In this document: positions 51,378 to 60,110 of the stretch, piece by piece
Layout: each line of letters opens with the position of its first letter
Numbering within the stretch: position 1 is the first letter of the stretch
NCBI GenBank assembly: GCA_002423435.1
Contig: DIWE01000026.1
Coordinates: 3,528-67,527 of the forward strand
Source of the DNA: Clostridiales bacterium UBA6114
GTDB taxonomy: Bacteria > Bacillota > Clostridia > Oscillospirales > Butyricicoccaceae
Length of the DNA stretch: 64,000 nt
Direction: 5' to 3'
Translations under genes and position numbers: made by a program
Notes under the pieces: generated by a model
What the model was told of the DNA's origin: nothing
Seen by the model: the letters and a program-made list of their open reading frames with translations, nothing else
Database searches by the model: none

Positions 51378-51575
51378 TCAATCGTTGTCGACATCGCTTT
51401 TATTCGGCAGAATAATCGCCGCAATAAAATAAATAATGACGCCGGAAAACCAGAAAAAAGACAAAATAACCGTCAAAAGCCTGACAAGCGTGACATCGAT
51501 ATTAAAATATTCCGCAATTCCCCCGCAAACGCCAAGAAGTTTCTTTCCTTCTTCAATTTTATAGAGTTTTTTCAC
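51378..51575 (-). CDS. PspC-domain small membrane protein
   Basis: 65 aa from GTG 51575 after GGAAAGGATG. The PspC domain reads KLYKIEEGKKLLGVCGGIAE, then FNIDVTLVRLLTVILSFFWF and one further hydrophobic segment. Such stand-alone PspC proteins are common in Clostridia and relate to envelope stress. It lies 120 bases before gyrA on the same strand; the gap contains no other gene. Confidence 0.9.
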   Translation of the reverse strand: MKKLYKIEEGKKLLGVCGGIAEYFNIDVTLVRLLTVILSFFWFSGVIIYFIAAIILPNKSDVDND

Positions 51576-51617
51576 AAAAAATCATCCTTTCCCAGAATTA
51601 TTCTTTCTCGAAAGCGA

Positions 51618-54029
51618 TCAGATATCCAGATTGGTGACATACTTTGCGTGGGTCTCGATAAATTCCTTTCTGGGCTCCACCTTTTCACCCATCAGGATGG
51701 TGAAAATTTCGTCCGCCGACACGGCATCCGCCATCTCCACCTTCAAAAGCGTGCGGTTTTCCGGGTTCATCGTCGTCTCCCACAGCTGCTCGGGGTTCAT
51801 CTCGCCGAGGCCCTTGTAACGCTGCACCGTCAGCCCCTTCTTTCCCTCGGCCATGACAAAGGCAACCAGGGCCGGCATTCCCTCGATCTTCTGCAGAAGC
51901 CCGTCGCCCTCGCCTGCCGCTACGGAGTAAGGCGGCTCGCCGACCGCAGCGACCTGCTGCAGGATCGTACGGATTTCGGCAAATAACGGGGCTCGCAGGA
52001 GATCGCGATCGACGGATGTCGTCCCGCTCCGGCCGTTGTTGCGGATGGTGAAGATCATCCGAAACCGGCCGTGTTCCTGGTCGGGCTCTACGGAGGCTTC
52101 TTCGATGTTCTTCCCGACGGCCATGGCCGTCCGTTTGACGACCTTGCCGAGAACCTCCTCCGTCTTGAAATCTTCTTCTTTCAGCGCCGGGTCGCCGGCG
52201 AGAATCCGGATGACCTCCCGCGATTTCTCTTCATGTTCGAAACGGTCCAGAATCCCTTCGATGCGCATCATCTTTTTGATAAGGGCCTTCAAACGCGCGC
52301 CCGTGACGGGTGCCGAGCCGTCAGACGGCAACAGACGAACCTTGCCGACGCCGTTGCCGAGAACGAATTCCTGCATCTCTTCTTCGTTGTGGATGTAGCT
52401 TTCAATCTTCTTGTCGACAATGCGGAAGAGCGGGGGCTGGGCGATGTACAGAAATCCCCGGTCGACGAGTTCCCTCATCTGGCGGAAGAAGAAGGTCAGG
52501 AGCAGCGTGCGGATGTGAGAGCCGTCGATATCCGCATCGGTCATGATAATGACCTTGTGATAGCGGAGCTTGCTGATATCGTAATCGCCCTCGCCGATGC
52601 CGGTACCGAGGGCGGTAACCATCACCTTGATTTCCTCGTTCTGGAGCATCTTGTCGAAGCGGGCCTTCTCCACGTTGAGCACCTTGCCGCGCAGCGGGAG
52701 GATCGCCTGGTTCTTGCGGTCCCGTCCCTGTTTTGCCGATCCGCCTGCGGAGTCCCCTTCCACCAGATACAGTTCGCTCTGCGCCGGGTCCTTTTCCTGG
52801 CAATCGGCCAGTTTCCCGGGAAGCGCCCCCACCTCGAGCGCGCTCTTGCGGCGCGTCAGTTCCTTGGCGCGGCGCGCCGCTTCCCGGGCGCGTGCCGCAT
52901 CCAGGCACTTGTTCAGCAGGTGCTTGGAAATCCCCGGATTTTCCTCGAGATAACTGCCGATCTTGTCGTAGACGACCCCTTCCACGAGTCCGCGGACCTC
53001 GCTGTTGCCGAGCTTCGTTTTGGTCTGGCCCTCGAACTGGGGGTTCTTGATCTTCACGCTGATGACCGCCGTCAGCCCTTCGCGGAGATCTTCCCCCTTG
53101 AGCGATTCTTTGCCGTTTTTGAGGAGATTGCTGCTCACGGCGTAGTTGTTGAAGACACGGGTCAGGGCCGAACGGAAGCCGATCAGATGCGTCCCGCCCT
53201 CCGTCGTGTTAATGCTGTTGGCAAAAGAGAAGATATTCTCCGTGTAGGTATCGTTGTATTGCAGCGCCACCTCGACGATGCAGTCTTCCCGCTCTCCGGA
53301 GATGAAGATCGGGTCCTTGTGCAGGACCTTCTTGCTCCGGTTGAGATATTCGACGAACGACACGATTCCACCCCGGTAGCAGAACTCGCTCTTGCGGTCC
53401 GTCCGCTCGTCGAGCATCGTGATCTTGACGCCGGAGTTGAGAAAGGCCAGTTCACGCAGCCGGTTTGCCAGGGTGTCATAGCTGAACTCGATATCCTCGA
53501 AAATCTCCTCGTCGGGCCGGAACGTGATCTTCGTTCCCCTTGACTTGGTATTGCCCACCTTCTCGAGCGGCGCCGTGGGAACGCCCCTTGCGTAAGACTG
53601 CGTATAGACACCGCCGTCTCTTCGGACCTCCAGCTCCAGATAGGAGGAAAGGGCATTGACGACGGATACGCCGACGCCGTGAAGTCCACCGGAAATCTTG
53701 TAGCTGTCGTTGGAGAATTTCGCGCCCGCATGGAGCTTGGTCAGGGCCACCTCCGCAGCCGATACGCCCTCCGTCTTGTGCATATCGACGGGAATACCGC
53801 GTCCGTTGTCATCCACGGTGACGCTGTTGTCCGTACGGATCTTTACCGAAATCGTATCGCAGAAGCCCGCCGCTGCTTCGTCGATACTGTTGTCCACGAT
53901 TTCATAAACCAGATGGTGCAGTCCCTCGCGGCCGGTGCTGCCGATATACATGGCGGGACGTTTGCGAACCGCCTCAAGACCTTCCAGAACCTTGATACTG
54001 TCTGCGCCGTAGATTTCCTTTTCCATCAT
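51618..54029 (-). CDS. gyrB: DNA gyrase subunit B (Desulfobacterota-like)
   Basis: 803 aa. GHKL ATPase (YIGSTGREGLHHLVYEIVDN, SGGLHGVGVSVVNALSS), TOPRIM (LVEGDSAGGSAKQGRDR, TDADIDGSHIRTLLLTFFFR), and a conserved C-terminal end RYKGLGEMNPEQLWETTM...AKYVTNLDI. The roughly 160-residue insertion after TOPRIM (PLFRIVDKKIESY...GKKGLTV) gives the length seen in Gram-negative bacteria rather than the approximately 640 aa of Firmicutes. Codons are richer in G+C than in gyrA. Its last 200 bases are the likely place where two genomes were joined. Confidence 0.95.
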   Translation of the reverse strand: MMEKEIYGADSIKVLEGLEAVRKRPAMYIGSTGREGLHHLVYEIVDNSIDEAAAGFCDTISVKIRTDNSVTVDDNGRGIPVDMHKTEGVSAAEVALTKLHAGAKFSNDSYKISGGLHGVGVSVVNALSSYLELEVRRDGGVYTQSYARGVPTAPLEKVGNTKSRGTKITFRPDEEIFEDIEFSYDTLANRLRELAFLNSGVKITMLDERTDRKSEFCYRGGIVSFVEYLNRSKKVLHKDPIFISGEREDCIVEVALQYNDTYTENIFSFANSINTTEGGTHLIGFRSALTRVFNNYAVSSNLLKNGKESLKGEDLREGLTAVISVKIKNPQFEGQTKTKLGNSEVRGLVEGVVYDKIGSYLEENPGISKHLLNKCLDAARAREAARRAKELTRRKSALEVGALPGKLADCQEKDPAQSELYLVEGDSAGGSAKQGRDRKNQAILPLRGKVLNVEKARFDKMLQNEEIKVMVTALGTGIGEGDYDISKLRYHKVIIMTDADIDGSHIRTLLLTFFFRQMRELVDRGFLYIAQPPLFRIVDKKIESYIHNEEEMQEFVLGNGVGKVRLLPSDGSAPVTGARLKALIKKMMRIEGILDRFEHEEKSREVIRILAGDPALKEEDFKTEEVLGKVVKRTAMAVGKNIEEASVEPDQEHGRFRMIFTIRNNGRSGTTSVDRDLLRAPLFAEIRTILQQVAAVGEPPYSVAAGEGDGLLQKIEGMPALVAFVMAEGKKGLTVQRYKGLGEMNPEQLWETTMNPENRTLLKVEMADAVSADEIFTILMGEKVEPRKEFIETHAKYVTNLDI

Positions 54030-54048
54030 AAATTATTATCGCTCTCCA

Positions 54049-55161
54049 TCAGACTTTCAAAGGCATGATCATGCAGAAGTAGCGATCGTTCCCTGCCTGG
54101 CGAACGACGCTCGGTTTCATTCCCACGCCGATTTCAAATTCCAGGGATTCTCCATCGACGACCTCCACCGCTTCCATCAGGTAGTGCACATTGTAGCCGA
54201 CACGGATCTCCTTGTCCCGGTAGGGGACGTCCATCTCATCGCTCGCTTCTCCCACGTCCGGGTTGGTCGATGTCATGATCATCCTTCCTTCCTTCAGTTC
54301 GAGGATGACGCCGCTGTACCGATCCGATGAGATAACACTCATCCTCCTCAGCGCCTGAAGAAATTCATCCCTCTTCAGTAGAATTACCGACCCTTTTTCC
54401 TTCGGCAGAATCCTCCGGTAATCCGGATATTCCGCTTCCACCAGCGACACCTTGAGAATCGTATCGGACGTCTTCAATATACACATGCCCTGACGAATCC
54501 CGAACCGCAAATCCTCCGGATTCGTATCGACGAGCTTCCGGATTTCCATGATCCCCTTGCGCGGAATCACCACCCCTTTTTCCAGCGTCAGAAATTTCGG
54601 GATCTCCTCGATCGCCAGCGAAAGCCGGTGACCGTCCGTCGCAACCATCCCGACACGACAGATTTCCCCCTCCGCCTCCGCCTCAAAGAAGACTCCGTTG
54701 AGGTTCTTTCTCGTTTCATCCACCGACATGGCAAAGAAGGTCTTGCGGATCATCTCCCGAAGAGCCCCCGGGGCGATGGGAGCCATGGGAATATCTTCCT
54801 CCTCCATGATCTTGGGAAAATCGTCCGCGGGAAGACCCATCATCTTGTAGACGGACTTCTGGGAAAGCAGAGACACTTGATGGTTTTCCCTGCTCTCCAC
54901 CTGGATGGTGTCCCCGGGAATTTCACGCACCATCTCGTAGAGTTTTTTTGCCGAAAGCATCACCTCTCCGGGTTTCTCGATCTCCGCCGCAAAACTTGTC
55001 ACCAGCCCGATTTCGCGATCGGTCGCGGCGATGGAAATCCGATCGTCCTGCGCCCGGACGAGCACATGGCTCAAGATGGGCATGGTCGTCTTCTTTTCAA
55101 CGACCCCCAGCGTTTTTTGTACGCCCTGAAGGAATGCCTCGCGGGAAATTTGAAATTTCAT
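54049..55161 (-). CDS. dnaN: DNA polymerase III beta subunit (sliding clamp)
   Basis: 370 aa, three clamp domains of about 120 residues (starting MKFQISREAFLQGVQKTLGV; middle VGMVATDGHRLSLAIEEIPK; end DRYFCMIMPLKV). The clamp encircles DNA and tethers the polymerase. It lies between dnaA and gyrB without recF, 19 bases before gyrB. Confidence 0.96.
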   Translation of the reverse strand: MKFQISREAFLQGVQKTLGVVEKKTTMPILSHVLVRAQDDRISIAATDREIGLVTSFAAEIEKPGEVMLSAKKLYEMVREIPGDTIQVESRENHQVSLLSQKSVYKMMGLPADDFPKIMEEEDIPMAPIAPGALREMIRKTFFAMSVDETRKNLNGVFFEAEAEGEICRVGMVATDGHRLSLAIEEIPKFLTLEKGVVIPRKGIMEIRKLVDTNPEDLRFGIRQGMCILKTSDTILKVSLVEAEYPDYRRILPKEKGSVILLKRDEFLQALRRMSVISSDRYSGVILELKEGRMIMTSTNPDVGEASDEMDVPYRDKEIRVGYNVHYLMEAVEVVDGESLEFEIGVGMKPSVVRQAGNDRYFCMIMPLKV

Positions 55162-55319
55162 TGTCTACCCATCCTTTCTTTTTTTATAAGATTGGATTGT
55201 AAATAAGAAAATATAGTAGTCGTAATAAGCCCTGTTCATTCTGTTGAGCATCTATGAAACTCCTGTGAAATTAATATTATGGGCATTTTCCAGCTGTTGA
55301 TTCCCTCTGGACGTTTCTG
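55162..55319. other. AT-rich dnaA-dnaN gap, candidate origin part
   Basis: 158 bases between dnaA and dnaN, strongly AT-rich at 55185-55235. It contains AGCTGTTGATT near 55293-55303, which resembles half of the dyad at 56695-56712. It could be the unwinding side of an origin; no canonical TTATCCACA box is seen. Confidence 0.35.
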
Positions 55320-56663
55320 TTAGCCCCTGTGAAGGATCTCATTTTCAATTTCCTGGACAGTCTTCTTTATCTGTTGGTTCGATTCGACCGCCTTTGAAAT
55401 CTTATTGTTCGAGTAAATGACCGTTGAGTGATCCCGCCCGCCGATCTTCTCGCCGATGTCCGGAAAGGATGCTGTTGTCAGTTTCCTGGATAGATACATC
55501 GCAATCTGCCGGGGGAGAACGAAGTTCTTGTTTTTCTTCTGAGACTTGATATCCGACAGTTTTAAATTGAACTTTGCGGATACCGCCTTCAGGATCTGGT
55601 CGATCGTCACTTCCTGCTTTTCATGCTGTTTGAGGATCTTCTTAAGAACCTCCCGAACGAGCTCCATGTTGATGGGCCGGTTCGTCAGCGAAGAATAAGC
55701 GCTGATACGGATCAGGTAACCCTCCAACTCCCGGATGTTCGATTCCGCCTGCGAAGCAATGTAGTGGGCCACGCTGCTGGACAGATCGATGTGGATTTCC
55801 TGGCTCTTCTTCTCGATGATGGCGATCTTGGTTTCGATCTCAGGCGGCTGGATGTCCGCAATCAGTCCCCACTCGAAACGCGAACGCAGCCGGCTTTCCA
55901 AGTTTGGAATGTCCTTCGGGAATTTATCGCTTGTCACGACGATCTGCTTGCCAGAATCGTGCAGAGTATTGAAGGTATGGAAGAATTCTTCCTGTGTGCG
56001 TTCCTTTCCGGCGATAAACTGGATGTCGTCGATGAGGAGCGAGTCAATATTGCGATATTTTTCGCGGAATTTCTGCATGCGATCGTAACGGATGGAGTTG
56101 ATCAGCTCGTTCATGAACTCTTCTGCGGAGACATAGACGACATTTGTTTCCGGATAGATCGACAGGGTATGGAGGCCGATGGCATTGAGCAGGTGGGTCT
56201 TGCCAAGGCCGACGCCGCCGTAGATGAAAAGCGGGTTGTAGTTCTTGGCCGGCTGCTCCGCGACGGCCATGGATGCGGCATGGGCGAACTGATTGCAGGC
56301 GCCGATGACGAAGCGCTCAAAGCTGTACTGGGGGTTGAGTGACGGATGAATCGCAGGCTTGGCCGCCTTCTCCTGCACAACGGTTTTCTTGGAGTCCTGC
56401 CGGCGGGCGGAAGATCCGGATTTCTCTTTTGTCTGGCCGACGACGAATTGGATATTGATGCTCTGTCCGACCGCCGAGGAGAGGGTCTCCTGGAGAAGCG
56501 GCAGATAATTCTCCATGAGCCAGTCTTTAAAGAACCGGTTCGGAACGGCCAGCGATACATTTTCTCCTTCGACGGCAACGAGCCGGATCGGGCGGATCCA
56601 GGTCTCAAAATTCTGCTGGCTGACCTTTCCCCGAATCATTTGAAGACTTTTTTCCCATGTCAT
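55320..56663 (-). CDS. dnaA: Chromosomal replication initiator DnaA (Desulfobacterota-like)
   Basis: 447 aa. Domain I (MTWEKSLQMIRGKVSQQNFE), a short domain II, and an AAA+ domain with Walker A GGVGLGKTHLLNAIG and Walker B LLIDDIQFIAGKERTQEEFF. The domain IV signature is IGGRDHSTVIYSNNKISKAV. It opens the origin and loads the helicase. The order parA-parB-dnaA-dnaN-gyrB on one strand differs from the Firmicute origin block at 36-46 kb. Confidence 0.97.
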   Translation of the reverse strand: MTWEKSLQMIRGKVSQQNFETWIRPIRLVAVEGENVSLAVPNRFFKDWLMENYLPLLQETLSSAVGQSINIQFVVGQTKEKSGSSARRQDSKKTVVQEKAAKPAIHPSLNPQYSFERFVIGACNQFAHAASMAVAEQPAKNYNPLFIYGGVGLGKTHLLNAIGLHTLSIYPETNVVYVSAEEFMNELINSIRYDRMQKFREKYRNIDSLLIDDIQFIAGKERTQEEFFHTFNTLHDSGKQIVVTSDKFPKDIPNLESRLRSRFEWGLIADIQPPEIETKIAIIEKKSQEIHIDLSSSVAHYIASQAESNIRELEGYLIRISAYSSLTNRPINMELVREVLKKILKQHEKQEVTIDQILKAVSAKFNLKLSDIKSQKKNKNFVLPRQIAMYLSRKLTTASFPDIGEKIGGRDHSTVIYSNNKISKAVESNQQIKKTVQEIENEILHRG

Positions 56664-56694
56664 AGGACTTCACTCACCGATGTTATAAACAAGC

Positions 56695-56712
56695 TATCAA
56701 CAGCTGTTGATA
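56695..56712. repeat. 18-bp perfect palindrome upstream of dnaA
   Basis: TATCAACAGCTGTTGATA lies 32 bases upstream of the dnaA start, in the 68-base gap to parB. Each half (TATCAACA) resembles a degenerate DnaA box, so DnaA autoregulation or origin function is possible. Confidence 0.5.
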
Positions 56713-56731
56713 CGATTTCATGCCGCCGCCA

Positions 56732-57589
56732 TCACAGCGCAGCCGCATCCAGGAAGAACCGGATCAATCGGTCCAGTTCCTGAAGCGATCCGAAGGCGAT
56801 CTCGATGGCGCCGGATTTTTTCCCCTGTCTGATCCTGACCTTGGCGAGGAGCTTCGAGGAGAGTTTCCGTTCCGTGTCGAGCAGATGACCATCCTGCCGT
56901 GCTGCTTTTCGCGCCGGCGCCGCCTTGGATAACGTCTTGACCAGGCGCTCCGTCTCGCGCACGGAAAGCCCCTTCCTGAGGATATCGCGCAGGGCGGACA
57001 CCTGAGAACGAACGGATTCCAAAGCCAGCAGGGCCCGTGCATGCCCTTCCGTCAGACGTCTGTCGGCCAACTCTTTTTTCACCTCCGGGGGAAGCTTAAG
57101 CAGACGGAGGGTATTGGCGATCGTCGAGCGATCGCGTCCCACACGGGTGGAAAGACTGTCCTGGGACATCCCGAAGCGATCCATCAGCGTCTGATAGGCC
57201 TCCGCCTCTTCGAGGGGATTAAGGTCTTCCCGCTGCAGGTTCTCGATCAGGGAGATTTCCGCCATATCGGCGTCGGCGGCGTCGCGCACCACGATGGGGA
57301 CTTCCTGGAGTCCGGCGGACTGCGCCGCCCGCCATCGCCGCTCCCCGGCGATGATCTCGTAGCCGCGCTCCAGACGTCGCACGACGATCGGCTGGATGAT
57401 CCCCTTCTCACGGATGGAATCGACGAGCTTTTTCTGTTCACTGTCCCGGAAGGTCTTCCGCGGCTGGAAACGGTTGGGACACAGATCCTCGATTCCGCAC
57501 TGCAGGAAGTTCGATTTTTCTCCAATATCCCGAGACAGGTGGGGAAACATCGCGCCCAATCCCCTGCCGAGCTTGTCTTTGGCCGGCAT
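56732..57589 (-). CDS. parB: Chromosome-partitioning protein ParB (Desulfobacterota copy)
   Basis: 285 aa from ATG 57589, which overlaps the parA stop (TGATG). It has the ParA-interacting start KDKLGRGLGAMFPH, IREKGIIQPIVVRRLERGYE, IIAGERRWRAAQSAGL, ENLQREDLNPLEEAEAY, HTH MSQDSLSTRVGRDRSTIANT, and a C-terminal dimerisation domain. It is clearly different in sequence and codon use from the ParB at 36 kb. No parS site was spotted in the nearby Desulfobacterota DNA. Confidence 0.95.
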   Translation of the reverse strand: MPAKDKLGRGLGAMFPHLSRDIGEKSNFLQCGIEDLCPNRFQPRKTFRDSEQKKLVDSIREKGIIQPIVVRRLERGYEIIAGERRWRAAQSAGLQEVPIVVRDAADADMAEISLIENLQREDLNPLEEAEAYQTLMDRFGMSQDSLSTRVGRDRSTIANTLRLLKLPPEVKKELADRRLTEGHARALLALESVRSQVSALRDILRKGLSVRETERLVKTLSKAAPARKAARQDGHLLDTERKLSSKLLAKVRIRQGKKSGAIEIAFGSLQELDRLIRFFLDAAAL

Positions 57590-58362
57590 CAGATCCTCCC
57601 GTTGTTGAGAATTTCTTGCGTCCATTCCATGTATGCGGCAGCGCCCTTCGAACGGATATCGTACAGAACGATCGGAAGTCCGTGGGACGGACTCTCGGAG
57701 AGACGGACGTTTCTGGGAATCACGGTCCGAAAGACCTTGCTGCCGAAGTGGCGTTTCACATCCTCGCTCACGCGGTGGGACAGGAGATTGCGCGCATCGA
57801 ACATCGTCAGCAGAATCCCTCCCAGGCGGAGCGACGGATTCCATCGTTCCCTCACCAGCCGGGCGGTGTTCAGGAGCAGGCCCAGTCCCTCCATGGCGTA
57901 AAACTCGCACTGCATCGGCACGATCAGGTAATCGGAGGCGACAAGCGCGTTGATGGTCAAAAAACCCAGAGAAGGCGGGCAGTCCAGCACGATGAAATCA
58001 TAATCGATGCCGGTGTTCCTCAGGGAGTGGCGAAGCTTCTTCTCCCGATCTTCCAGCGCGACGAACTCGATCTCCACGCCGATCAGATCCTGATCGGCGG
58101 GCACGATGTCGAGATGCTTGAGCTGCGTAGGCCGGATCACATCCGAAATCGGCACCCCGTCGATGAGGGCATGATAGAGATTTCGGCCGCGCAGCGATTC
58201 CCGGTCGATTCCCAGACCGCTTGACGCGTTCCCCTGCGCGTCGCAATCCACAAGCAGCGTCCGCCGTTCGGCGGTGGCGAGGCAGGCGGCGAGATTGACG
58301 GCCGTCGTCGTTTTGCCGACGCCGCCCTTCTGATTCGCCAAGCATATGATTTTACACGCCAT
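57589..58362 (-). CDS. parA: Chromosome-partitioning ATPase ParA (Desulfobacterota copy)
   Basis: 257 aa. LANQKGGVGKTTTAVNLAAC, LLVDCDAQGNASSGLGIDR and FIVLDCPPSLGFLTINALVA are the Walker and switch motifs. It partners the overlapping parB. It lies 140 bases from rsmG; the gap holds a short A-rich stretch and no ORF. Confidence 0.96.
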   Translation of the reverse strand: MACKIICLANQKGGVGKTTTAVNLAACLATAERRTLLVDCDAQGNASSGLGIDRESLRGRNLYHALIDGVPISDVIRPTQLKHLDIVPADQDLIGVEIEFVALEDREKKLRHSLRNTGIDYDFIVLDCPPSLGFLTINALVASDYLIVPMQCEFYAMEGLGLLLNTARLVRERWNPSLRLGGILLTMFDARNLLSHRVSEDVKRHFGSKVFRTVIPRNVRLSESPSHGLPIVLYDIRSKGAAAYMEWTQEILNNGRI

Positions 58363-58502
58363 TTTGTTAATGAGACCCCTAACGTAGGCCTGGGAAAAAA
58401 GGCAGCATAAGCTAACACAAAACGGTGTCTTTGAGAAGGGAAAAAAAGGATTTTTTCACCGGAAAAGAGAATGCCTAACACATGAATATTACAGGAGAAA
58501 AT

Positions 58503-59192
58503 TTAACGTTGCCTGGGAGCAAAGGACCCTTTGCCGGCACCGTAAAGAATGATCGTGCGGGCTCCGCCTCGGCGAGGCAGAAGAACGGAATGGACGGCGG
58601 GGCCGGACATGCCCAAAAGAGTGCGGTTTTGTTCGGCTTCCTGGATCTCCTCTGCGGGGCGGGGCCCCTTCATCGCAAGCAGAATGCCGTCCGGCGCCAG
58701 AAAAGGCGCACCGATGCGGAGCAGATCAGGCAGCTGGAATGTGGCTCTTGATATCACGATGGAATAGGCGCCGCGGTTTTCAGGGTCTTCGGCCAGCCTT
58801 TCCGCCCGCTCCTGGAGCACGGAAATTCCTTTGAGATCCAGCAGGCGTATCGTCTGGTGCAGGAAGGAGGTCTTCTTTCTCGTGGATTCGACCATGCGGA
58901 CGGCAAGATCGGGCAGGGCGATTTTCAGCGGAATGGCGGGAAACCCTGCGCCCGAACCCAGATCCAGCAAGGGTCCCCGGCTATGGCGGAGATGGGGAAC
59001 GATGCTCAGACAGTCGAGGATGTGGCCGATCGCCGCTTCCGGCGTCGTCTTCGACGAGATCAGGTTGAAGACCGCGTTCCAGTGAAAGAGTTCCTGCAGG
59101 TAGCGCGCAAGTTGCTGCGTCTGAAGTTCCGTTAGTTCCAGTCCCAGTTCGTCCGCGCCTTCGATCAGCGGCGTCTGCCAGTCCTTTTGCAT
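58503..59192 (-). CDS. rsmG: 16S rRNA methyltransferase RsmG (Desulfobacterota copy)
   Basis: 229 aa. FHWNAVFNLISSKTTPEAAI, SAM-binding LLDLGSGAGFPAIPLKIALP, VRMVESTRKKTSFL and SIVISRATFQLPDLL match RsmG. It is the second rsmG in the window, which one genome would not normally have. It is divergent from trmJ, with about 105 bases between them. Confidence 0.94.
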   Translation of the reverse strand: MQKDWQTPLIEGADELGLELTELQTQQLARYLQELFHWNAVFNLISSKTTPEAAIGHILDCLSIVPHLRHSRGPLLDLGSGAGFPAIPLKIALPDLAVRMVESTRKKTSFLHQTIRLLDLKGISVLQERAERLAEDPENRGAYSIVISRATFQLPDLLRIGAPFLAPDGILLAMKGPRPAEEIQEAEQNRTLLGMSGPAVHSVLLPRRGGARTIILYGAGKGSFAPRQR

Positions 59193-59297
59193 GAGTATCA
59201 GATACCAGAGTCGTCATCGACGGACAACGGGAAATATGGTAAGCATCGATCGTGCCTCGGGAAAGTTCTTTTGCGACCCGGGAGGGACAGGTGGCTT

Positions 59298-60047
59298 GTG
59301 AATTTGAGCGTCGAAAAGAAGAATATCACGGTCGTTCTGTGCCGGCCGAAATATTCCGGCAATGTCGGCTCCGTCGCCCGGTGCGCCAAGAACATGGGGC
59401 TTTCCCGTCTCGTCGTCGTGCCGGGGGAGGAGCCCCTCGAGGAAGAGGCGATGAAGACGATGTCCACCCACTTCGCCGCCGATCTCGTGGACAATATCCG
59501 CTGGGCGAAGAGCGCCGAAGAGGCCCTCGCACCTTTTCGTTTCGTCGTGGGGACGACGGCGCGGACGGGATCGGCCCGCGGCCCCGTTCATACTCCCAGG
59601 GCCATGGCCGAGCGGGTTGTCGAGATTTCGCAGAAAAATGAGGTGGCGCTCCTGTTCGGACCCGAGGACACGGGACTCTCGAACGAAGAGGTCCGCCTCT
59701 GCCAGATGCTTGTAACGATTCCCAGCTCGCCGCGCTATCGGTCCCTGAACCTCTCTCACGCGGTCATGATCCTCTGTTACGAACTGTTCGTTGCGCAAAG
59801 GCAGTCGACCACCTTCACGCCTCGCCTCGCCTCGGGGGGGGAGATGGAGGGGATGTACGATGCGATGCAGGCATTGCTCTCGAAAATCGGGTTCTTGAAT
59901 CCCCAGAACCCGGAATACTGGATGGCTCATCTGCGGCGGTTCTTCGGGCGGACGGGGGTGTATGCCAAGGAGGTCAAGATCTTCCGCGGCATCTGCCGGC
60001 AGCTCGACTGGTACGCGGAGCACGGACGGAAGAAAGACCGGCCGTGA
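59298..60047 (+). CDS. trmJ: TrmJ-like SpoU-family tRNA 2'-O-methyltransferase
   Basis: 249 aa from GTG 59298, with GGGAGG about 12 bases before. SPOUT-fold motifs: VVLCRPKYSGNVGSVARCAK, ALLFGPEDTGLSNEEVRLC and IPSSPRYRSLNLSHAVMILC. A helical C-terminal extension (about 170-249) is typical of TrmJ, which methylates position 32 of the tRNA anticodon loop. The exact start is uncertain. Confidence 0.88.
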   Translation: MNLSVEKKNITVVLCRPKYSGNVGSVARCAKNMGLSRLVVVPGEEPLEEEAMKTMSTHFAADLVDNIRWAKSAEEALAPFRFVVGTTARTGSARGPVHTPRAMAERVVEISQKNEVALLFGPEDTGLSNEEVRLCQMLVTIPSSPRYRSLNLSHAVMILCYELFVAQRQSTTFTPRLASGGEMEGMYDAMQALLSKIGFLNPQNPEYWMAHLRRFFGRTGVYAKEVKIFRGICRQLDWYAEHGRKKDRP

Positions 60048-60110
60048 CCGAAGAGAGGATCCCGGGAGTTCAACGGCAGCAGTCGGTCGAAGGAGAGGAG
60101 GGCAGGATCC

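Noticed and set aside
52071..53543. 490-codon plus-strand open frame opposite gyrB
   Set aside because: It mirrors gyrB codons in GC-rich DNA, has no recognisable domain and no ribosome site; gyrB itself is certain.
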